Below, one piece after another: positions 8,632 through 14,996 of a stretch of DNA of 44,762 nt. The first letter of the stretch is position 1. Each line of letters starts with the position of its first letter. The translations under genes were made by a program, and so were the position numbers. A model generated the notes under the pieces. It ran no database searches and was not told the DNA's origin. It saw only the letters and a program-made list of their open reading frames with translations. This DNA is from JAAYJR01 sp964563975. GTDB taxonomy: Bacteria; Bacteroidota; Bacteroidia; Bacteroidales; Prolixibacteraceae. The stretch spans positions 1 through 44,762 of the forward strand of contig CAZLZJ010000013.1 of NCBI GenBank assembly GCA_964563975.1, written 5' to 3'.

Positions 8632-9048
8632 ATGCTAAAAGGAATACTTGCAATTTCAGGCCATTCAGGATTATTTAAGCTTATAGCTGAAACAAAAAAT
8701 AATATTATTGTTGAGTCGCTGAGCACAGGGAAAAGATATCCTGTATATTCATCCTCAAAAATATCAGCTTTGGATGATATTGCTATCTATTCTACAGATG
8801 AAGATGTGCCTTTGAAATCTATATTGAAAACTATTTTTGATAAAGAGAAGGGTGGTAGTGCGATAAGGCATGATTCACCCGGGGAAAAGCTGAAAGCTTA
8901 CTTTGCTGAAGTGTTGCCGGATTATGATCGGAGAAGGGTTTATGTTTCAGATATGAAAAAAGTGATGCTATGGTATGGCATTTTGTTGGAAAAAGGACTT
9001 TTAGATTTTTCAAAAGAGGAGCCTGATAAGACTGATAGTGAGAGCTAA
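8632..9048 (+). CDS. DUF5606 domain-containing protein
   Basis: A 138-residue soluble protein of a family largely restricted to Bacteroidota, with no known function. Residues 1-47 (LKGILAISGHSGLFKLIAETKNN, then VESLSTGKR.PVY) form an N-terminal beta-rich, SH3-like unit. Residues 60-130 include the conserved LKSILKTIFDKE, LKAYFAEVLPDYDRRRVYVSDMKK and WYGILLEKGLLDF segments. The Asp-Tyr-Asp-Arg-Arg-Arg-Val-Tyr-Val-Ser-Asp-Met-Lys-Lys region is the family hallmark. The last ten residues are acidic and Ser-rich. It lacks a signal peptide and transmembrane helices. Neighbours give no functional hint. Confidence 0.85.
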   Translation: MLKGILAISGHSGLFKLIAETKNNIIVESLSTGKRYPVYSSSKISALDDIAIYSTDEDVPLKSILKTIFDKEKGGSAIRHDSPGEKLKAYFAEVLPDYDRRRVYVSDMKKVMLWYGILLEKGLLDFSKEEPDKTDSES

Positions 9049-9134
9049 ATTATTATCCGACAAATAAGTAAGGCTTATTGATATTGTAATTAACAAAAAT
9101 ACAAATAATTATATTTTTTTTTAAAATAAATATC

Positions 9135-9142
9135 TAAATTTG
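9135..9142 (+). promoter_or_regulatory. Putative -7 box of the OmpA-like gene
   Basis: TAAATTTG matches TAnnTTTG. It would give a 5' leader of about 110 bases before the ATG at 9262, which is long but not unusual for outer-membrane protein genes. Confidence 0.35.
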
Positions 9143-9261
9143 TTTCCTAACAGTAGCTGTGTGTAATCGTTAAATTATGCACGGATGTTTTTCTTTGATA
9201 GATTGAAATAATTTTTTAAATTGCTACAAAAGATTAATAACTTTTATTTAAAATCGTGATT

Positions 9262-10557
9262 ATGAAAAAATTTACATTTTTTTTGTTGTCTCTTTTTATA
9301 ATGGGACAGGCATTAGCTCAAAACTCCGAAAATAAATGGGCTATTGGTTTGGGTCCTGGTGCCTATTACAATCTGGATCTGGAAGAGTTTGGTTTTCTTG
9401 GCGAATTTTATATAAGCCATTACCTTAGTCCCAGGTTTGATCTTATGTTAAAGACCAATGCAGGGTTTAACGATGATGGAGTAGACATAGTGAACCCATT
9501 ATTGAATTTACGTCTTAAGCTGTTCCAGGAAGGCAGTGGCTTCCAGCCATATCTGTTTGGAGGTGCCGGTTATTTGTGGGATAACTTGGAAAAGGGTGTT
9601 AATTTTGATGCCGGTTTGGGAGCAAAAGTTCCGATCGGCTCAAATACATCACTTTATCTTGAAGCCGGTTATATAAATGGTATTAACGGTACCAGGCATG
9701 AAGGATGGAGATTGACCGATGTTCATGACAATTTCATTAAGCTAAACGGTATTATAGAGTTTGCATTTGGTAAACTTAAAGATTCTGATGGCGACGGTGT
9801 TCCGGATAAACGTGATGAGTGCCCTGATACACCTCCGGGAGTACAGGTTGATGAAAGAGGATGTCCGTTAGATCGTGATGGCGACGGTGTTCCGGATTAT
9901 CTTGATGAATGTCCTGATGTCCCCGGTGATCCAAGGTTTAATGGCTGTCCTGATACAGACGGTGATGGTATCCCTGATCATCTTGACGACTGTCCCGATG
10001 TTCCCGGACTTGCAAAATTCAATGGTTGTCCCGACACTGACGGAGATGGTGTTCCGGATCATCTGGATGAATGCCCTGATACACCTCAGGGAGTACAGGT
10101 TGACGCAAAAGGTTGTCCGCTGGATCGTGACGGAGATGGCGTTCCGGATTATCTTGACAAATGCCCCGATGTTCCCGGTCCGGCCTGGAATGACGGCTGT
10201 CCGGCTGATGAAACATTAGATATTCCAAATATATATTTCGATTTCGATAAGGCTGACCTGAAACCGGAGGCTATTGCTGAACTTGATAAACTTATCCGCA
10301 CATTGTCTGATAGTAAGGAATATAAAGTTGAAGTAGGTGGACATACCTGTGATATCGGTACAAGCCAGTATAATATGAAACTGTCTGAAAAAAGAGCTCA
10401 GGCTGTTGTAAAATACCTGCTTTCAAAAGGAATTAACAATGCTTATGTAAGTTCAAATTACTATGGTGAAGACAGACCTGCTGTTCAGAATACATCAATC
10501 CAGAATAGAAAATTAAATCGCAGGGTTGAGTTTGAAGAAGTTAAGGTTACAAAATAA
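9262..10557 (+). CDS. OmpA family outer membrane protein with TSP type-3 repeats
   Basis: A 431-residue envelope protein. The ATG at 9262 is preferred over the in-frame GTG six bases upstream because it starts directly with the signal peptide (residues 1-20, ending ALAQ). Residues about 21-170 form a predicted eight-strand beta barrel. Residues 174-315 contain five thrombospondin type-3 repeats of the form D.DGDGVPD..D.CPD, which bind calcium and make a rigid stalk. Residues about 320-425 are an OmpA C-terminal domain (IYFDFDKADLKPEA, GGHTCDIGTSQYN, LSEKRAQAVVKYL, NRKLNRRVEF) that binds peptidoglycan. It anchors the outer membrane to the wall. A strong terminator follows. Confidence 0.94.
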   Translation: MKKFTFFLLSLFIMGQALAQNSENKWAIGLGPGAYYNLDLEEFGFLGEFYISHYLSPRFDLMLKTNAGFNDDGVDIVNPLLNLRLKLFQEGSGFQPYLFGGAGYLWDNLEKGVNFDAGLGAKVPIGSNTSLYLEAGYINGINGTRHEGWRLTDVHDNFIKLNGIIEFAFGKLKDSDGDGVPDKRDECPDTPPGVQVDERGCPLDRDGDGVPDYLDECPDVPGDPRFNGCPDTDGDGIPDHLDDCPDVPGLAKFNGCPDTDGDGVPDHLDECPDTPQGVQVDAKGCPLDRDGDGVPDYLDKCPDVPGPAWNDGCPADETLDIPNIYFDFDKADLKPEAIAELDKLIRTLSDSKEYKVEVGGHTCDIGTSQYNMKLSEKRAQAVVKYLLSKGINNAYVSSNYYGEDRPAVQNTSIQNRKLNRRVEFEEVKVTK

Positions 10558-10585
10558 TTTTATAAAAAGATATAAATTAAAATAT

Positions 10586-10617
10586 AAAAAAGCCTTGCCT
10601 TCGGGCAGGGCTTTTTT
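10586..10617 (+). terminator. Rho-independent terminator of the OmpA-like gene
   Basis: AGCCTTGCC and GGCAGGGCT pair (one G-T wobble) around a stable TTCG tetraloop, flanked by A's upstream and a six-T run downstream. It lies 28 bases after the stop codon. Confidence 0.93.
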
Positions 10618-10647
10618 GCATTCTACTTAATGAAAGATCTAAAATAT

Positions 10648-10655
10648 TAACTTTG
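10648..10655 (+). promoter_or_regulatory. Putative -7 box of argS
   Basis: TAACTTTG fits TAnnTTTG, 22 bases before the argS ATG in the left copy of the duplicated overlap (10678). It lies left of the assembly gap and directly after the OmpA terminator, where a new promoter is needed. Confidence 0.45.
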
Positions 10656-10662
10656 CCGTACC

Positions 10663-10872
10663 TTAAAGTTTCTAAAAATGAATATTGAGTTGAAAATTCA
10701 ATCAGTTGTTGCGGAAGNNNNNNNNNNNNNNNNNNNNNNNNNNNNNNNNNNNNNNNNNNNNNNNNNNNNNNNNNNNNNNNNNNNNNNNNNNNNNNNNNNN
10801 NNNNNNNNNNNNNNNNNTTAAAGTTTCTAAAAATGAATATTGAGTTGAAAATTCAATCAGTTGTTGCGGAAG
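10663..10872. other. Assembly gap with duplicated 55-bp ends
   Basis: Positions 10718-10817 are 100 N. The 55 bases before the gap (10663-10717) are identical to the 55 bases after it (10818-10872); both contain the start of argS. The simplest reading is two contigs that overlap by exactly 55 bases and were joined with a standard 100-N spacer. The true chromosome is then continuous, and 155 bases here are artefact. A real duplication of the argS start cannot be excluded from sequence alone. Confidence 0.9.
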
Positions 10873-12626
10873 CTCTAAAAGAGCTATATGATACAGATAT
10901 ACCAAATTCTGAAATAACAGTTCAGAATACCAGAAAGGATTTTGAAGGGGATTATACTTTGGTCGTTTTTCCGTTTCTTAAATATTCGAAAAAATCGCCA
11001 ACAGAAACTGCCGGCGAAATAGGAAATTTTGTTAAATCGAGAATCCGGGAGATAGAATCTTTTAATATTCTTAAAGGATTTCTAAATCTTTCACTTTGTG
11101 ATAATTATTGGGTCAATTTGTTGCTAAGAGCAGTTAAGGATAAAAATTATGGCATTATTACAAAAAGAGATGATCCGAAACTGGTAATGGTAGAGTACTC
11201 TTCTCCAAATACAAATAAGCCTTTACACCTCGGACATATAAGAAATAATTTATTAGGCTATTCTCTTTCTGAAATTCTAAAAGCAAATGGACATAATGTT
11301 GTAAAAACCAACATTGTAAATGACAGAGGCATACATATTTGTAAATCAATGCTTGCATGGCAAAAGTGGGGTAAGGGAACTACACCCGGGAGTACAGGAA
11401 AAAAAGGTGATCACTTTGTTGGAGATCTTTATGTGGAATTTGATAAACGCTATAAAGAGGAAATTGAAAAATTAACAGATAAAGGTTTTTCTAAAAAAGA
11501 GGCCGAAGAGAATGCCCCTTTGATACTTGAAGCCAGAGAGTTGTTAAGAAAATGGGAGGCAGGCGACGAAGAGACGGTGAAATTGTGGAAAACCATGAAC
11601 GAATGGGTTTATGAAGGCTTTGATGTTACTTATAAAAAACTTGGAGTTGATTTTGATAAGATATATTATGAATCAGATACATACATAGCAGGTAGAGACG
11701 AGGTGTTGAGTGCATTGGGAAAAGGAATATTCTACCGGAAAGAGGATGGCTCGGTTTGGGCTGACCTGACAGATAACGGGCTGGATCATAAACTGCTTTT
11801 GAGAAGTGACGGAACTTCAGTCTATATGACCCAGGACATCGGCACAGCAAAAATGAGATTTATTGACTATGATATTGATCAAATGATTTATGTGGTTGGT
11901 AATGAGCAAAATTATCATTTTGAAGTGCTGGCAATTTTGTTGGATAAACTTGGGTATGAATGGGGTAGTGAGCTATATCATTTCTCTTACGGAATGGTTG
12001 AACTTCCTTCGGGTAAGATGAAATCCAGAGAAGGAACTGTGGTGGACGCGGATGAGCTGATAGCAGATATGGAAAATTTTGCAGAAAAAATGTCGCAGGA
12101 GTTAGGCAAAATTGAGCAATTAACTCCCGAAGAAGCTGAAAAAAATTATGAAATAATAGCGTTAGGAGCCTTGAAATATTTTATTTTAAAGGTTGATCCA
12201 AAAAAGAATATGCTTTTTAATCCGGAGGAATCAATTGACTTTAACGGGAATACCGGTACATTCATTCAGTATACTTACGCACGGATACAATCGGTTTTGA
12301 GAAAAGCCGCAGAAAAAGGTATTGATTATGCGACAAATTTTAAATTTGATAACAATCTTTCAAATAAAGAAAAAGATATAATTAAAAGAGTATCTATGTT
12401 TCCTGATACAGTGAAAGAAGCAGGGAGTGAATTTAGTCCCGCCCTGATAGCCAACTACTGCTATGAGCTGGTTAAAGAGTATAATCAGTTTTATCAGGAT
12501 CATTCAATATTGCATGAACCGGAAACTTCAAAACGTAATTTAAGACTTGTGCTCTCTTCAATGACAGGTCAAATAATAAAAAGAAGTATGCATCTGCTTG
12601 GTATTTTAGTGCCTGAAAGAATGTAA
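10833..12626 (+). CDS. argS: Arginyl-tRNA synthetase
   Basis: Class I aminoacyl-tRNA synthetase, 597 residues, charging tRNA-Arg. The N-terminal additional domain that reads the tRNA D-loop covers about residues 1-115. The HIGH motif is HLGHIRNN, in the typical context VEYSSPNTNKPLHLGHIRNN. The KMSKS-like loop is GKMKSREGT, as often modified in ArgRS. The C-terminal anticodon-binding domain ends in the family signature MHLLGILVPERM. The start lies directly after the assembly gap; the same ATG and first codons also appear before the gap (10678), supporting this start. Upstream sequence right of the gap is artefactually short. Confidence 0.97.
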   Translation: MNIELKIQSVVAEALKELYDTDIPNSEITVQNTRKDFEGDYTLVVFPFLKYSKKSPTETAGEIGNFVKSRIREIESFNILKGFLNLSLCDNYWVNLLLRAVKDKNYGIITKRDDPKLVMVEYSSPNTNKPLHLGHIRNNLLGYSLSEILKANGHNVVKTNIVNDRGIHICKSMLAWQKWGKGTTPGSTGKKGDHFVGDLYVEFDKRYKEEIEKLTDKGFSKKEAEENAPLILEARELLRKWEAGDEETVKLWKTMNEWVYEGFDVTYKKLGVDFDKIYYESDTYIAGRDEVLSALGKGIFYRKEDGSVWADLTDNGLDHKLLLRSDGTSVYMTQDIGTAKMRFIDYDIDQMIYVVGNEQNYHFEVLAILLDKLGYEWGSELYHFSYGMVELPSGKMKSREGTVVDADELIADMENFAEKMSQELGKIEQLTPEEAEKNYEIIALGALKYFILKVDPKKNMLFNPEESIDFNGNTGTFIQYTYARIQSVLRKAAEKGIDYATNFKFDNNLSNKEKDIIKRVSMFPDTVKEAGSEFSPALIANYCYELVKEYNQFYQDHSILHEPETSKRNLRLVLSSMTGQIIKRSMHLLGILVPERM

Positions 12627-12831
12627 AAAGGGGTATTGAAATCTCCTTTTAATATATTAGAATAACTGATTTGATGTTGAAGGAAATCATCTTCTTAAAA
12701 AAGATATCCTTTTTTTTGAAAAGATAACCTGATAATTGATATTTGTTTAAGTTTATCTTTTTGTTTTTGAAGAGTATTGATAATTGTATTATCCATCAAT
12801 ATGGCCATAAATTAATTTTTAATTATATTTC

Positions 12832-12860
12832 GGGTTACCTTTCTTATTTTTATCGAATTA
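12832..12860 (+). promoter_or_regulatory. Candidate ECF sigma promoter of the sigma/anti-sigma operon
   Basis: GGGTTACCTTT (12832-12842) followed by a T-rich spacer and CGAATTA (12854-12860), 15 bases before the sigma ATG. The same GGGTTACC and GAAT cores, exactly 23 bases apart, precede the small peptide gene at 17984. This layout fits a -35/-10 pair read by an ECF sigma factor, and autoregulation is usual for such factors. It does not resemble the TTTG/TAnnTTTG housekeeping boxes seen elsewhere in the window. Confidence 0.6.
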
Positions 12861-12875
12861 ATATTATAGTGAAGT

Positions 12876-13463
12876 ATGAAAAGTTATACTGATGAACAAA
12901 TTACAAAAGGGATTTTAAGACATGATAATCTCATTTTGCAATATATTTATAAGCAATATTATTATAAAGTAAACTATTTCATAAAGAAGAATAGTGGGAA
13001 TGAGGATGATGCGTGCGACATATTTCAGGAAGCTATAATTGTGATTTACAGAAAGCTGAAAGAAAATGATTTAGTTATTACAGCAGGTTCTTTTCAAAGT
13101 TATTTATTTTCGGTTTGTCGGTTTTTATGGTTAAAGCAGCTTAAAAAGAGGCGTGATGAAAATGAAAAAATTAATGAAACAATACCTTTTCAGGAAGAGC
13201 TATATGATGAAAATCTAATTACAATTGTTGAAAAAAATGAAAAGTATGGTTTATACCAAAAACATTTTAATAATTTGAGTTCCGACTGCCAGAAATTGTT
13301 GCAGCTGTTTTTTGAAAGGATTCCGCTTAAAGAGATTGCAGGCATTATGGGTTATAAAAGTGAAAAATATGCTAAAAAAAGAAAATACACTTGTAAGGAG
13401 ATATTAGTAAAAAGAATAAAACAGGATTCAGAATTTAAAAAAATAATTGAAGATGATATTTAA
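12876..13463 (+). CDS. ECF-type sigma factor of the CHAT-associated module
   Basis: A 195-residue sigma-70 family protein. Region 2 (about residues 20-95) has DACDIFQEAIIVIYRKL and FQSYLFSVCRFLWLKQLKKRR. Region 4 (about 130-185) has LSSDCQKLLQLFFERIPLKEIAGIMGYKSEKYAKKRKYTCKEIL. The recognition helix is Lys- and Tyr-rich and unlike the other sigma factor in this window (7759-8268), so it should read a different promoter. It overlaps the next gene by 11 bases, the usual sign of a sigma/anti-sigma pair with coupled translation. The element upstream at 12832 is repeated before the peptide gene at 17984. Confidence 0.9.
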   Translation: MKSYTDEQITKGILRHDNLILQYIYKQYYYKVNYFIKKNSGNEDDACDIFQEAIIVIYRKLKENDLVITAGSFQSYLFSVCRFLWLKQLKKRRDENEKINETIPFQEELYDENLITIVEKNEKYGLYQKHFNNLSSDCQKLLQLFFERIPLKEIAGIMGYKSEKYAKKRKYTCKEILVKRIKQDSEFKKIIEDDI

Positions 13464-14925
13464 GATTAGCAGGATAAATTGGATTGGCGAGTATCAAAAA
13501 AGTGATCTTAAAAGCTACATCCAAGTTAATAATGGTAATAATCCTCAACCTGATAAAGACTTTGAGTTGGAAAAAGAGATTCAGAATGCTTTACAGGAGA
13601 AGGATATAATGCAGCTTCGAGCTAAACTGTATGAAATTGTTAAACCGGCAGCAAATAATAACAGTTATTTTGAATTATTTGAAGACTTTACAACAATTGA
13701 TGACCTGAATCTTAATATGCCTCAGGAAGAGCTGTTAGACCCCTACGATTCGATGCCTAAGGTACACCTTTATCAACATAAGATTTCTGAAAAAGAGACT
13801 ATACACCGGTTTTATAAGGAGCAGATGCGATCTGAAAGCAGCGGGGAATATGAGTATGAAAATGATGAGTTTGAGTTAGAAGGGCTTGAAGAGGCAATTC
13901 TTGAAAAAGATATAATAGATCTCCGTAATAAACTGTCGCGGGTATCTGAAATAGTGTCATTACCATATTCACCTGAAGAAATTGAGCAATATGTTGCCGG
14001 TGAAATGAATGCAAAACAAGCAGAACGCTTTACAAAAGAGCTGTCAGTTAACAGTGCTTTACGAGCAGAGGCTCAGTTATATAATCAGGTCAATAAAGCT
14101 ATCCGGGAGTTAGATATAAATAATCTTAGGCAAAAGCTTACCGATCTGATGGCTATGGAAACTTCATGGAATGTTAGTGAGGAAATTATTGAAGGGTTCA
14201 TTGACGGCAGGTTGGAAGGCGAAGAGCTGGAAAAATTTCGTGCAGAGTATAATGAAAATACAGGTCTTAAGGCTGAAGTTAAATTGCGCAAAGAGCTAAA
14301 TGAGGCAGTAGGAGAAAAAGATATAATAGAGTTAAAAGAAAAATTGCAGGCTATTCATAAAGATGCTAAGACTAAAGAAATTAAATCTTTGATCCCGAAT
14401 CACAAAAAAGAAAGTTTCTATTGGTGGAGAGCCGGTGTGGCTGTGGCTATTGTTTTTTTCTTAATTTCCGGACTGTTCAGATTTAATATTTATAATCCCG
14501 ATCAAACCTATTCGGCATTTTATCAACCGCCTGAATGGTCGAATCAAAGGTCTGTTGTCAGAGAGAATACTTTTCTTACTGAAGCAGGTGAATATTTTTC
14601 AAAAGGGGACTTTATTCGTGCTATAAAATCATATGATGCTGCACTGCTTGAAAACAGTGACCAGCCTCTGTTTTACTTTTATAAAGCAGTCAGCTTGCAG
14701 AATCTGGGGCAATTTGAACCGGCTGCAGATCACTATAGTAAAGTGATTTTGCATGGAGATAATTTGTTTATTGAGGAAGCTGAATGGTATAAAAGTTTAT
14801 GTTATATAAAAATGAATGATACCGGAAAAGCTAAAGAGCAATTGCTCCGGATTGTTGAACGAAAAGGTTATTATGCTAATGATGCCAAAGCTGTTTTACG
14901 TAAGATGAGATATACATTCAACTGA
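13453..14925 (+). CDS. Membrane anti-sigma-like protein with repeated helical motif and periplasmic TPRs
   Basis: A 490-residue protein; ATG 13453 is preferred over a TTG six bases earlier. A helical motif, L..AI.EKDI..LR.KL, occurs four times (residues about 39-62, 145-164, 213-233, 282-301). Two copies are preceded by a unit starting near 171 and 239 with IEQYVAGEMNAKQAERF and IEGFIDGRLEGEELEKF. This looks like the short helical 'I..YLdGel...E...F' fold of anti-sigma domains, without zinc ligands. One transmembrane helix lies at about 324-345, and TPRs follow to the end. The expected topology puts residues 1-320 in the cytoplasm, facing the sigma factor, and the TPRs in the periplasm. Gene overlap with the sigma factor supports the anti-sigma role, which remains inference. 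Confidence 0.78.
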   Translation: MIFKISRINWIGEYQKSDLKSYIQVNNGNNPQPDKDFELEKEIQNALQEKDIMQLRAKLYEIVKPAANNNSYFELFEDFTTIDDLNLNMPQEELLDPYDSMPKVHLYQHKISEKETIHRFYKEQMRSESSGEYEYENDEFELEGLEEAILEKDIIDLRNKLSRVSEIVSLPYSPEEIEQYVAGEMNAKQAERFTKELSVNSALRAEAQLYNQVNKAIRELDINNLRQKLTDLMAMETSWNVSEEIIEGFIDGRLEGEELEKFRAEYNENTGLKAEVKLRKELNEAVGEKDIIELKEKLQAIHKDAKTKEIKSLIPNHKKESFYWWRAGVAVAIVFFLISGLFRFNIYNPDQTYSAFYQPPEWSNQRSVVRENTFLTEAGEYFSKGDFIRAIKSYDAALLENSDQPLFYFYKAVSLQNLGQFEPAADHYSKVILHGDNLFIEEAEWYKSLCYIKMNDTGKAKEQLLRIVERKGYYANDAKAVLRKMRYTFN

Positions 14926-14996
14926 TTTTTTAAAATTTGTTTTTTGATTTACACATTCTACTAATCGTTCTTTAACTTATGTTAGATTTCCTTTTT

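Noticed and set aside
9781..10205. Direct repeats with GATGGCGACGGTGTTCC-like units, at first sight a minisatellite or CRISPR-like array
   Set aside because: They are the codons of five thrombospondin type-3 repeats inside the OmpA-like gene, with the reading frame kept throughout.
10678..10717. A second, truncated argS gene left of the gap
   Set aside because: It is identical to the true argS start and ends at the N run, so it is the overlapping contig end rather than a gene duplication.
12627..12730. Possible terminator after argS (AAAAGGGG..CTCCTTTT)
   Set aside because: The arms pair imperfectly and no clean T-run follows the hairpin, so I did not list it as a feature.
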